Below, piece after piece: positions 36,000 to 47,639 of a stretch of 64,000 nucleotides of DNA. The number at the start of each line of letters is the position of its first letter. The first letter of the stretch is position 1. Made by a program: the position numbers and the translations under genes. Origin of the DNA: Sipunculus nudus (Eukaryota; Annelida; Sipuncula; Golfingiida; Sipunculidae); the NCBI GenBank assembly GCA_026874595.1, contig CM049314.1:28473729-28537728 (forward strand), given 5' to 3'. The notes beneath the pieces were generated by a model. It had not been told where the DNA came from, did no database searches, and saw nothing but the letters and a program-made list of their open reading frames with translations.

Positions 36000-36790
36000 G
36001 TACTGCAGATTTAATTATAATTTGGGAAAACCTGCAGGTTTTTTTTTTAAAGTTATAGCAGTACCAATTAGCAGTCACATTCTTGCATTCTCAGATTTCA
36101 TCATGAAGATCGAGGGCATGGCAGAATCAGTTGGTGTTTGAATTTGAAGAAAAATATGAAGCACTTCAAAAGTTACAGGGGTCGTAATAGAAATATTTAA
36201 AAAATAACGAAATAAGATAAAGATCAAGGTCGCCAGTTTCCGATCTTGTCTGAGAACATGATACAATAAACAGGTTGGTTTAAGGGAAAAAATGCAATAC
36301 TTTAAACTTAATGGGGTCACAATAATCAAATTATTCTGCAGAGTTGACCTCAAAAAATAAATTTTAAATTCTTAAGTTTTCGAATTTATTCGAAAGCATG
36401 GCGAAAACAACGAGTGAGTGAAATCTGAGGGAAAATGTGCAATACTTCTCAAGTCATCATGTTCACATGAAATCCATTAAACCCAAGGGAAAATCAAGAT
36501 AAACAATTTTCGAACTGTTTTCAGACCACATCAAAAACAAGATGTGTGTCAAACTTGAAATATTTAAAAAGTTATGGGGTCAGTAACATTAAAATTCTTT
36601 AGGGAAAATATGATGTACTTCAAAGATTACGGGGGTTACAATTTTCATACAGTTCTTCAGAGTTGACCTTGAAAATCAAAATCAAATTCGCCAGGTTTTC
36701 AGTTCGTCGGCAAACATGCCGGAATCAACGTTTTAAATGTGATGGGGAAATATGGAATACTTCTCACGCTATCAGGTTCAGAAGGAATTA
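36000..36790 (+). repeat. Core E tandem units without head or tail
   Basis: Units of about 120-150 bp recur with GAAAAATATGAAGCACTTCAAAAG (36148), GGGAAAAAATGCAATACTTT (36286), GGGAAAATGTGCAATACTTC (36430) and AGGGAAAATATGATGTACTTC (36602). Each is followed by GTTAC.GGGGTCA-like and GTTGACCT-like text. They match the cores at 34022-34570 and 60851-61510. Confidence 0.6.
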
Positions 36791-36971
36791 ACTATAATTT
36801 GCATGATTTTACCTAGGAGATCCGGGACAGGGTCATCATTTTTTGATTGTTTGAAACATCTTGTTTGGGGGGGGGGGAAGCTAAACAGGCCAGGGTTAAG
36901 GACACTAGAAGAAACGACAGTTGAGAAACTGATACCATTGATGTAATTTGATATAGTCTCAAAATAGAAAA

Positions 36972-37930
36972 AAGGGACCCATGGGCAATGACGCTCAGCC
37001 GACTGACATGTTGAAAATATGTCCTTGCACAGGCAACCAATTAATGTAAGGAAGCTAGTATCATCATTCATGCATATCAGCTTAAGTTCATCAAGAGTCA
37101 CACTGTCCTAATTTCAGGTTTCTTAGGAGAACTTTAAAGGATTTTTAAGGAAGAAGAGGTTCATGATTCTAGGCTTTATGGTTACGATTTGTCCACTGTT
37201 AACGAACGGCCTGCCACCTGAATTCAAGGAACCTTGCTCACTTGGCAAAATGACTCCGAGAGTGTTCAAAATCATGCAGTTTGCCTATAGACCACAAATA
37301 TAGGTTCCAGTGACCTAATTCTTCATGTAGCTGCTACCATTTGTGTCCACGTGACTAACAGAGTGTTAACATCATGCTCTTGCCTGCACAGCTAACAGGA
37401 AAATAGGTCAAAGTAACATTTCAGGTTTCCATGGAGATTTTAAGGCCCCTCCCAGAAAGCCATTTATTAGCATTCCAGGCCAAATACATACAATTTGTGC
37501 CCCATCTGACCCACTGGGTCTAAGCAGTCAAAGAATCATGACGATCAACGCATTATTTATTCAGATACTGGAGCTTCTGTATCAAATTTTTAATCATTCT
37601 TGTGGGGGGGGGGGGATAATAATGAGCCCCATAGCTCAGAGGATATGAGTAACAGAGATTTTATTTCAGGTTTCCAAGATGACTTTTCATGGACCTCCCT
37701 GAGTGTCCAGGTATACGATTATATGTCCAACAATTATGTCCAGCGGTTACGATTTGTGCCTTGTTAACGGACGTCTACTTCATTTGAGGGTCTTAAAGGA
37801 GATTTTTTATGGACCTCCCTGGATGCCACGTTTGTTTCTACTTCAAACGGACACAGAATGCGGAAAAATTCGAAAAATATACAGGTAGCCCCACCTGTCT
37901 GCAGAAACTAATAGAACACACCCTGGCAGG
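36972..37930 (+). mobile_element. Modular element, head-D' units-D, tail lost
   Basis: Head AAGGGACCCATGGGCAATGA then CGCTCAGCCGACTGACATG (36972-37010). D' units follow (TCCTAATTTCAGGTTTCTTA at 37108, GTTCCAGTGACCTAATTCTT at 37306, AACATTTCAGGTTTCCATGG at 37415), then a D module (37540-37765) and part of another. No ACGG tract or tail is present. A C-like piece (GTAGCCCCACCTGTCTGCAG) is at 37884. Confidence 0.5.
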
Positions 37931-38060
37931 GTTGGATCCTATTATACGTATTCTATTGCTCTTACTATTGCTTCTGAATCCATCTGCTACTATTACTGTC
38001 TACCTCTGAATTTCTCAAACATCAGCTCACTGCAGTAGCACTGACTAGCTTCAGCTGACA

Positions 38061-40560
38061 ACTAGGGACCAATGGGTCTCGACGCTCAGCTGCATTTGTC
38101 TATAATGATATATGTTTATGAGGTTTTCAAAAATATTGGTCCTGTGATCAGTTTGAAGCCAACCTGTCTACCCAAACTGGAGTTATCATCCATAAACTAA
38201 TTTATGAATGGATGGTCCCTGTGACCTTAACCTTTGACCTTATGACCCCAAAATCAAAAGGAAACTTACCCTATTGGCAGGTGCACCGTATGTTGATGAT
38301 GGAAGGATTGAGATGAAAAGTTTGGCTTAAAATGCATCCACAATCTTTCTAAAGTAGTGGGTCCTGTGACCTTGACCTTTGATCTCATGACCCCATAATC
38401 AACAGTTCTTACTTTAGTGGTGGGCCATATATAAGTCAAGTTTGAAACCAATATTTCAAACCAAACTGGTGTTATCATCTTGAAACTAATATGTGGATTG
38501 ATGGCCCCGGTGACCTTGACCTTATGACCCCAAAATCCATAAGTTACTGTCACTATTGGCAGGTTAGCAACATCTGGAAGATAGAATGTTTGGGACAGAA
38601 AGTTTGGCTAAAAATACATCAACAATCTTTTAAGGAAGTGGGTCCTGTGATCTTGACCTTTGGCCCCAAAATCAAAAGAGTTCTTACATTATTGGTGGGT
38701 CATATATAAGTAAAAATTGAAACCAATATGTCCATCCGAACTGAAGTTATCATCATGAAACAAATATGTGGACAGATGGGCCCCTTTGACGATGACCTTT
38801 GACCTTGTGAACCCAAATCAATCAGTTTCTTCCCCTATTTGCAGGTCAGCTAAATGTGCAAGATGGAAGGTTTTGGATGAAAAGTTTGGCTTAAAATGCA
38901 TCCACAATCTTTCTAAATAAGTGAGAACTGTTACGTTGAACTTTGACCTCATGACCCCAAAATTGAACAGAATCTTCCCCTATTGGCAGGTTAGCAATAT
39001 CTTGAAGATGGAAGGTTTGGGATGAAAAGTTTGACTTCAAATGCATATGCATTCTTTTTAAAGAAATGAGTCCTGTGACCATGACCTTTGACCGTTGGAC
39101 CCTAAAATCCACACGGTTCTTACTTTAGTAAGTTTGAAACCAATATGACAAACTAAACTGGAGTAATCATCTGGAAAATAATTTGTAAAAAGATGGCCCC
39201 TGTGACCTTGACCTTGTGATCCCAAAATTCATTTATGCTCTCCCCGTACTAGCAAGTCAGCTAAATGAGCAAAATGGAAAGTTTGCGATGAAAAGCTTGG
39301 CTTAAAATGCAGCCAAAATCATTTTAAAAAAGTGAGTCTTGTTACCTTGACCTTTGACCTTATGACCCCAAAATGATATAGGTTCTTGCTTTAGTGGTGG
39401 ACCATATGTAAGTCATGTTTGAAATCCATGTGTCAATACAACCTGGAGTTATTATCAGGAAACAATGTAGTGTGGATCCATGGGTGGACAGACAGAAAGA
39501 CAAAGAGACAGACAGGGTGATAACTATATGGGATCCACTTGTGATCAATAAACACATCAGGTTTTGGGACAGCAGATGAATTACAGCTGAGAAACTGACA
39601 TGGTTGTTGTCATGTTATAGTAAAAAATAATTTAAAATATTCGTTAAAATAAAAAATACAGGTGGCGCCACCACTTTTCGGGAACTGACAAAACTAGTCA
39701 TGGTCAATATTCAAGGAAAGATTCATGACAATCCATGCAATAATCATCAAGATATTTGAGGTTTTGTATTATATTTTTGATTATTCTGGGGGTAATTTCA
39801 AGACCCATAGCTCGGAGGATATAGGTTGCATGGACCTACTTTCAGGCTCCAAGGAGATTTTTTATCGACCTCCCTGGGTATTCAGTAGACAGATTACCCC
39901 TGTGACATTGTGACCCCAAAAATTTTTTTTCCACTTTTGGTAGTTGAGCAAAATGTGGAAGAAGGAATGTTTGAGATTAAAAGTTTACCTTGACCCTTGG
40001 CCTCATGACCCAAAAATTATTAGCTCTCTTTCTTCAGCGGTGGGCCATATATAATTCAAGTGTAAAAATCGATACGACAAACTTAACTGGATTTATCATC
40101 AGGAACATTCATCGGAGATACAGAAAGACGAACAGACGGACGTATAGGGCGATTACTATAGGGCATACGCTTATTCACATGGGACCCTAATAACACAACA
40201 AGTTTCAGGGCACTAGATGAAACCACAATCGCAAATCTAAAAATATAAATATAATTTGGCAGTCTCATAATAAAGGGAAAAATTCGTGAACAATAGAAAA
40301 AAATATATAGATGACGCCACACGTCTCCAGGTACTGAAGAAACCAGTCATAATCAGTAAACACACCAGGTTTCGGAACACCAGAGGAAACCACCTTCGTG
40401 AAACTGAGATGATTGCTGTCGTTTGAAAAACAGAAGACAAAATAATAAAAATTAGAAAAAATACAAGTGTGGCCACCAGTTTTAGGTGAACTTGCAACCC
40501 TAGACGTGGTAAATATTCAAGGTAAGATTCAGGGCAATCTATGCATTAATCATCAACATA
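38061..40560 (+). mobile_element. Modular element, head, nine-unit B array, then C-D twice; no tail
   Basis: Head ACTAGGGACCAATGGGTCTC then GACGCTCAGCTG (38061-38092). The B array has GTGACCTTGACC-type anchors near 38217, 38363, 38508, 38645, 38782, 38926, 39072, 39198 and 39336 (spacings 126-146 bp). Units alternate between a GATGGAAGGTTTGGGATGAA form and a GTTTGAAACCAATATG form, giving a ~285 bp higher-order period. C (39540-39690) and D (39690-39890) follow, then another B-C-D partial block to 40560. ACGG tract and tail are missing. Confidence 0.65.
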
Positions 40561-41149
40561 CTCAGAGAATTTGGTTTATAAACCACGGTTTTATATATCA
40601 CGGGCAGCGTGTTAAAAAGCTTAACGTTTTCGTCACTCTCAGCACCCATATAAATTAAACTTGGACTAAGTGATGGCATAGTGATATTCATGTATCCGAC
40701 CCAAGTTTTATCTGCATATAAAACGTGTTGGAGGCATGACATTCACAAAATAAGTGCACGACACATTCTTTTTCAATAAAACAGTACAAATATCTGTGTA
40801 TCAGAAATTTCCATCACATAGAATTTTTCATTTACACCAAGTATATTATTATAAAACATGTTTTGAAATTTTCTAAGATACAAATTTAGTGTTGTGGAAT
40901 ATACATAGGCAGTTGCTCGTTTAATATTAAATTTTCATATCTGTCAGTTATTTTCTTTTTTTTCAACTTGTTCCGATGTTTCATTCGTTAAGATTTGATT
41001 ATAAATATATTTAAATGATATTTTTTTGTAAATCCCATACATTATCTTTAAAGGAAATTAAGGAAAGTAGTGAAAGGAAGGTCGAGATTCTGGTTGGACT
41101 TTTATTGGTTTTGATATTGATCATTTTTGGAAAGATTGCATTTTGCAGT
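40561..41149. other. Unclassified; one 67-codon minus frame
   Basis: The minus frame 40742-40539 starts outside the repeat but shows no known domain. It runs into module D text at its low end, so it is weak as a gene. The rest is AT-rich and borders the LINE on the right. Confidence 0.3.
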
Positions 41150-43000
41150 GCTGTTCAATGCATCAAATACTTTTTTTAATCATAAGTATTAGTAGATATA
41201 ATTTCTCTTTCATCCCTGATTTGCCTGTATTGTTATACAATTGATGTACGTATTTTATCCATAAATGGTCAAAATATCGACAAAATATTGTTTTACCTCC
41301 TACTGTAATATATATGTTATTCCACAAATGTTGGGTACAAATTGTATCTTAATTTTGATGTCATTGGAACCCATAGTTCCAGGCAATGAATTTATAGAAT
41401 TCTGTAAGTTCAATATCTTGAATATATAAGTTTCCGCATATATTCTTTTGTCACCAATCAATTTCAAAAACATGTTACGAATGATTACGTGTTTGCCATT
41501 ATTACTACAGAATAACTTTACAGTCAGTCCACATACATTTTTGTGATTCTTCAATCGTTTCATAATCTGACTATTTTATGCCTCCGTTTTCATAAGTATT
41601 AATCAACGTGCTATACTTAATTTTTAGTTTTCTTCCAAACCATATAAAATCCACCATAAAGTCTTTCACTTTTTTTTATTAATTCCTTGTCGGATCCAGT
41701 ACATTTCTAACATACATAATTTTTTAAACACCCAATGCCTTTTTTATTGTGTCCCGTCCATATATAGTCAATGACCTTTGTTTCCACAGATTAAATATTG
41801 TTTGCAGCTTCTCAAAGTTTCTATAAAAGTTCAGTGCATTTGCCTGACGCTTATCAAAATTATGATAGACCCCTAATATTTTAAGTGCGTCTTCATTCAG
41901 GTCTACCCATTTAAGTTAATTTAATTTATTTTAATTATTATCCTTGTTGCTTATAAATGCAGCCTCACATTTGTTGTGATTTAATTTGATGTCTTTGATT
42001 AATTTGAGCACTGAGCACAACGTAACCATTGAGTCTATATCTATAAAGAAAAAGGTTAAGTCGTCTGCACAAATACATTTATTTCTTTGATACTAATTCC
42101 TCGAATTGAAACAGACCCCCGTACCATTATTGCTAGTACTTCAACATTATTACTAGTACTTTTTTGGAGGAGTTTGACCCATTAGATAAAAGACTCACCA
42201 AAATCGATTTTTTTCACCGCCATGAACATATAGTTATGACATATTGAATCAAAAGCAGCTGCAAAATCTACAGCGAACATTATGTGGTTTGTTCTATCAT
42301 ACAATAATATAATATATTACAAATTAAAAGATTGGTGCCACAATTATTCCTTCCATGGACGAATGTTGTTTGGTCATCTTAAATCAGATTCGGCAATACA
42401 GCTCTTTTCGACGGTTAACTAATACTTTACTGAGGATTTTACAATCAACATTCAGCAAATTAATTGGTCTCCATGAAAACAACAATCGATTGTCTTGCCC
42501 AGGCTTTCTATTGAGGTAACCACTGCTTGCCTCTGACTAAGTCTTCCTTCATCAATGCATTTATTGAAATTTCTGACCTGATCTTCCTCAATAAGAAATA
42601 TTTTGTAAAATTCTCTATTTGTAAACCATTATTTCCGGGGGTTTTGTTATTTTTCATTTGTTTCAGTTAATTTAAACTCTCTTCATTGGTTCAATCTCCC
42701 TCACAGATGGCAGCTTCCTCTTCCTAAACGTGGTTGGTGTTCATTTTTATAAAACATCTAAACACTGTATACTAGTAACACTACTACCGCTTTTGTATTT
42801 ACCATCCAATAATAACTTTAATTCTTTTATCATTACCTTATGATCTGTTATTACTTGTCCATTAACCAACGTTCTTATAGTTGATTTCTTTTTATTCGTT
42901 TTGTCAAAATTTAAAAAGTATTTTGTGTTACATTCTCCTTCTTCATACCAGTATACTCTAGATCTAATAATTGCACCTTCTGTAATTTTTCATAATATTT
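41150..43000 (-). pseudogene. LINE-B reverse transcriptase and C-terminal region
   Basis: Near 42090-42050 a minus frame reads CADDLTFFFIDIDSM, the catalytic A-D-D box. IKLNHNKCEAAF follows near 41970, then LNEDALKILGVYHNF and the thumb motif LTIYGRDTIKKALG near 41750. FIWFGRKLKIKYSTLI and ENGGIK near 41630 and LWNNIYI.VGGKTIF..YF.H.WIKYVHQLYNN near 41300-41220 are the long C-terminal region of L1/Tx1-type ORF2. Upstream RT blocks (42700-42150) are heavily decayed. No functional enzyme. Confidence 0.75.
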
Positions 43001-43349
43001 TTCCAATTTCTAACGAGCTTTATAAAATTCTCCTCAACTTTTTTTATGCATGATCGAATTATTTTTTTTCGCTTCTTGATTTTTTTCTGTAGATATTTCA
43101 TCATTTGTCTCTCTGTTTTCCTTATATATTTCGAAAAATAAATAGTGATTTATTTGATTTTAAATTACATATATTCCCACAACAGTTTTTTTAATTTTCT
43201 TCTTTCCGTGATTTTATTGTTTCTCGCAATATTTTCTGTCAATTTGCATTATTTAGATGTGTTAAGTTTCCAATGTGAGGGACCATATTTAGCAAATAAA
43301 CAGATTTAATATTACATATTACAGCTGCGTGTTCCATTGCATCAGCATT

Positions 43350-44035
43350 TATAATATTAACTTCGCAGCTGGCTATCCAATTCACTGGATACTAAAACAA
43401 ATCTAATCTTCGCTGCACGAATGGATTCAAACTTAGCCAGGTGAAGTCGTGGTAAAGATTTCCTTATTCTCCAAATACCCATCAGATCATGTGTTTCCAT
43501 TATGGCTGAAACTGTATCAATAGATTTGAATTCTGCTCGAAAGTTACCACCATCTGTATCAATATATGAAAACATAAATAAAAAACACCACCACAAATTA
43601 TCCGACTCCCTGATTCTTTCTACAAAGCATACATTTTAGAAGCTAATTTCTGAAAGTATGTTACTTGTTCCTTTTCTGTATTCGGAGCACATGTGATAAA
43701 ATACAAAGTAATTATCTTAAACTAATGCTTGCATGAATATAGTTCTACCATCATTATCTCTTTTAATTCTAAAATCCGATATCGCTATAACATTGCCCAC
43801 TAATGTTAATACTCCTTTTGACAAATGTGTACCGTGAGAAAAAAGCTTAAACCCTGCCAGTCTTTACACCATATTCTCTTATCGTTTTTTTTTTAAACTG
43901 TGAACTTCTTGCAGAAATGTTATACTGTTCTTCCAGCATGATCAAGTAGCCATTTAAAGATTTTGGTTCTTTTCTTGTACTCATGTAATCCTCTTACATC
44001 CAGAGTCAAAACTGAAAAATCAACCTCTGTCATTA
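43350..44035 (-). pseudogene. LINE-B endonuclease (degenerate)
   Basis: FSVLTLDVRGLHEYKKRTK near 44020 is the endonuclease N-terminal block (T-L-x-V-x-G-L). HGTHLSKGVLTLVGN near 43820 is the mid block, shifted in frame. METHDLMGIWRIRKS near 43500 followed by IRAAKIRFVLVSSEL near 43400 is the C-terminal block (NxxxLxDxWR...R(I/L)DFxLVS), with the usual aspartate replaced by arginine. In active relatives this domain nicks the target DNA. Confidence 0.7.
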
Positions 44036-44649
44036 ACTAGCTTAGTTTTAAATAGTTTCGTTTGTATAATTTGTGTTAGTCCTTTCGAAAACGGTCATTG
44101 AAAAATATCCTGTTTTTTTATATTTTAGACAACATTTACATTTGGAAAGGATGATGTTTGTATACATATTGGCGCTCTAAAGAATATATATTTATTAAAG
44201 ACCTGGTGAATGAGCCAAAAGAATATAACTGAAGAATGACTCAGCCCCACTTTATATACCTTCAAATAAATGATTATACTATTGAATGTAAATTTAATGA
44301 ATTGTCACCGTGTCGTGTTATTTGTATTTTCGTTTTATAGTATGTTAATTCATGTTATATAACTAAGAATACTACATTTGAATAAAAATAAATGTAATCA
44401 TGTCAAATGATATGCCTTTTATAATTATAAGTAATAATAATAAGGATGCCTACATACTCTCCAGCCGTGCGATGCACTGATACTCAGCGAGGGAGCAAGC
44501 CGCATGCACGGGTTACCGTATGATAACAATTTTAACACGAAATATATAACATCTATGATATATGCATGTAATTATTTATGCAATATATGTAAATAGGTGC
44601 ACTCCAAAAAGAACCGAAAGAGAAATATCATTAGATCAGTTTTCCACTG

Positions 44650-45560
44650 TGTGAACAGACTCTGGATTGGACGACATCTGTGTGGTGTTTTTAACACTTT
44701 TAGAGTACAATTAAGGTGAATTTTGCGTCAGCTCTTCTGACCATTGTTGGAGATCTTGAGGGTTCAAAACAACGCATTGTCTTTGCAGTCATGTCACTGA
44801 TGAACACCACTCCTTTCCTGAGCCAACAGTCGTTGATCAGATTTTCAAGTTTTTCTTGTCGGACTGACTGAAACACGCCGAGTCGGAAACGAGTCAGATC
44901 CTGGTTCACATAGACTCCCTTGCTTTGTCACCTGCCATTTTCAGTTTGGATTTAGCTTTCATAAATAAGTCCTTTGTTTTATGTGAAAGGAATTTCACTA
45001 CGATTTGCTTAGGCCTACCCGATCCCTGTTGTCGTCCAACTCGGTGACTGCACCGAATGTCGTCGCCACTGATTGTTTAACTCCGTCAGTTCATTCGCCA
45101 TGCTGACCACCATTTCCTCCGTCTTCTCTCCTTTCTCCTCTACCCACATATTATGTATTCTGACTGAATTCACTCTAGAATGTTGTTGCTGTTTGTCAAA
45201 TTCCCCTTTCAGATCACACACTGATTTTTCTGACTGTACAACATGCATAAGGATTGACAGATCGTCAATCTTTCGTTCATATACTTTAAATTTTTTATCC
45301 ACTGTCCTGTCTATGATGCTTTTCTCAAGATTGTTTGAAAAGATGGCATTTGTGAAATATAACGTGAATTTGCCAGAGTCATCAACAGTGGGAGTAGGAT
45401 TATCTTTTAATTAAAGACTAGCAGGTGGAAAGTCATCAAAGGAGTTAAGGCCAGAAATATTCATGTTACTTCGTTTAGTATTCTTGTTATTAGCAGAGGA
45501 AGTGTCCGAAGATTCACTCTTTTATCACGACCTGATTCGGATTATTTTGTACTTGGAGGC
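44650..45560 (-). pseudogene. LINE-B ORF1 (nucleic-acid-binding protein) remnant
   Basis: GKFTLYFTNAIFSNNLEK near 45370 begins the readable part. A likely coiled coil follows (45302-45200; KKFKVYERKIDDLSIL), then SRVNSVRIHNMWVEEKGEKT near 45165, the start of an L1-type RRM domain, and MNQDLTRFRLGVFQSVRQEK with INDCWLRKGVVFIS at 44909-44790, its C-terminal part. The arrangement coiled coil, RRM, C-terminal domain is that of L1 ORF1p. Stops and frame changes separate the blocks. Confidence 0.65.
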
Positions 45561-45849
45561 GTTCTTAAATTTAAAGCAGCCCAGAGGTTGAATATTCAGT
45601 GTGTTAATAATATTTATTGTAAACGTCCTTGAACTATTGCTAACACTAAAGTAATTGACTGTCAACTCGGAATGATATTTTCTTTTTCAGTGTTTTTCAC
45701 TATAAACAGAACTGGAACACGGTAGTTGTACTGTCTATTGTGTGTATGTTTTACCTTCATTTACTTTACCACCTGACTTATCTCAAGTTCAGTTACTCTT
45801 CACAATCATTAAGGAAAGCGGAGTTAGTCCTATCTATCCTTACCCGATC
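45561..45849. other. No gene seen
   Basis: Could include the LINE-B 5' untranslated region. No recognisable signal. Confidence 0.3.
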
Positions 45850-46235
45850 AGCGCAATCTAAAGGATTTTTTGTAATTATTCAGGAGGTACTTTCAATCCC
45901 ATGGCTCGGAGTGTGTAGGTCACAGTGACCTATTTCGAGATTCCAAGGACATCTTTTATGGACCCCATGGATTTAGTTGTTTCTCCGTCCATCTGTTACG
46001 ATTTGTGCTCTGCTAACGGACAGACGGAAGGACAGATGGACGGACGGACCGACGGACGGACGACGGACAAAGAGTGATCGCTATAGCTCGGATGACGTTC
46101 AGTCAAGCTTTTTTTTAATTTCCTCCCTGGATGTGAAGTTATAATTTGTGCTTGTTAACGGACAGATGGACATATGACGGACAAAGACTGATCGCAATAG
46201 CCCAGATGACTTTCTGTCGACTGAGCTTAAATGGA
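45850..46235 (+). repeat. D module with two successive ACGG-tail ends
   Basis: A D module (45860-46010) leads to an ACGGACGGACCGACGGACGG tract (46041-46060) and a tail AGCTCGGATGACGTTCAGTC (46085-46104). A second D end, ACGG-like tract and tail (AGCCCAGATGACTTTCTGTC, 46197-46216; GACTGAGCTTAA) follows within 120 bp. The 3' terminus is therefore duplicated in tandem. Confidence 0.6.
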
Positions 46236-46249
46236 TGAAATAGATTTTA

Positions 46250-47600
46250 AAAAAGATGGTACCACCAGGTTTCTGCAACTCATGAAACTAGTTAAGATCA
46301 ATAAGCATGTAAGGTTTCAGAACACTAGGTGAAACCACAGATGAGAAACTGACACCTTTGCTTTAATTTGTTTGTCTAAGAATAAAGGGGGAAAGGCGTG
46401 CTAAATAAAAACATCGGACCTGTGGGTCACGGCGCTCAGCTAAAATTGTTTATGGGAATATTTTCATAAAAACCTAACTTTTTTAAATAAGGCAACAGCA
46501 AATATATTTTGTTATGCAAAATACTCACCTCGAAAGTTACGTGTCTACTTTTTTGGGCTACATGAAAGATGTAGGATCCTCTGATGATTATGATTTGTAT
46601 ATTAAGATCAGTATATTAACTAAGTGACTGTAATATGCATTAGAGGGATCAGGAATTAGATGAAACCACAAATTAGAAATTGACATATTTCCGATATTTG
46701 ACGTGAAAATAGAAAAAAACATGTCGAGCCATTAGTTATCTTAAAAACTATAAAATTGCTCATGATCAATATACTTATGAGGTTTTAGAATACGAAATGA
46801 AACCATAGAAGAAAAACTGACACCTTTCGGTAAGCTGACAAGCCTCAAAATTTAGGGACAAAACGCTGCACAAAATAGAGGTGACGATACCAGTCCTTGG
46901 AAAATGATAAAACTGCTCATGAAAAATAAACATAAGTGTGTCCAGGACACTAGATGAAACCACTTATAAGAAACTGACACCTTGCTGTAATTTGGCAGTC
47001 TAAAACTATTATAAGAAATGCGAAAAAAAGAAAATACAGTTGGCTCCACAAGTCCTCGGAAAATGATTAAACTCTTCCTGATTAATAAACATATCAGGTG
47101 TCAGAACACTAGATGAAACCCCTTATAAGAAACTGACACCTTGCTGTAATTTGGCAGTCCAAAATTAATGTAAAGAAATGCAAAAAAAGTAAAAAATACA
47201 TTTCAATACCAGTCCTTAAAAAAGGATAAAACTGTTCACAATTAATAAACATATCGGTTTCAGAACATTAGATGAATGGAAAGATGAGACATTGGCCCCT
47301 TGCTGTAATTTGGCGGTTTCAAACATGGGAAAAAAATGCTGAAAAAATATTTAAAAATAACAGGTAGTGCCACCTCTCTTAAGAATTCATAAAACTAGTT
47401 AGGATCAATATTCAAGGCAAGATTTATAGCAATGCGTGCATTCATTATTAAGATACAGGAGATTTTTAATTAAATTTTAAAGTAAGGATTTTAAGTAAGT
47501 GCTTTTTGGATCTAACGGTTACGACTTGTGCCCTGCGGACGGACGAAGGACAAAAAGTGATCGCTTTAGCTTAGAGGACTTTCCGTCAAATGAGGTAAAA
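46250..47600 (+). mobile_element. Modular element with five-unit C array, D, tail
   Basis: One C module (46250-46390) precedes a head (ACCTGTGGGTCACGGCGCTC, 46418-46437). Then come C units anchored on GAAACC...GAAACTGACACCTT at 46662, 46799, 46956, 47115 and 47274 (spacings 137, 157, 159, 159), a D module (47400-47520), a short GCGGACGGACGAAGG tract (47537) and a degraded tail (TTAGCTTAGAGGACTTTCCG, 47568 on). Confidence 0.65.
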
Positions 47601-47639
47601 ATGAGGTAAAAATTTAAATGATACAAGGTACCCCTCATG

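Larger units (their letters stand above)
41150..45560 (-). mobile_element. Decayed L1/Tx1-like LINE (LINE-B), ORF1 and ORF2 remnants
   Basis: From high to low coordinate on the minus strand: an ORF1 remnant (45560-44650), an ORF2 endonuclease (44035-43350), reverse transcriptase (about 43000-41750), thumb and C-terminal region to about 41150. Both ORFs in sequence make this a near full-length copy, unlike LINE-A. Stops and frameshifts occur throughout. Wording is close to LINE-A but not the same subfamily (for example LWKQRSLTIYGRDTIKKALG here, SWEKRNLTLTGRNLIVKTLG there). Confidence 0.85.

Noticed and set aside
40539-40742. 67-codon minus frame as a possible exon
   Set aside because: It ends inside module D text, has no domain and no clear splice sites. 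Kept only as a note in the interval entry.
44440-44530. GC-richer palindromic stretch (GCCGCATGCACGGG) as a regulatory element
   Set aside because: No second copy, no known motif, and it lies near a decayed LINE ORF1 boundary.
46640-47400. CRISPR-like regular repeats
   Set aside because: Units are ~158 bp with no short repeat-spacer structure, and the genome is eukaryotic.
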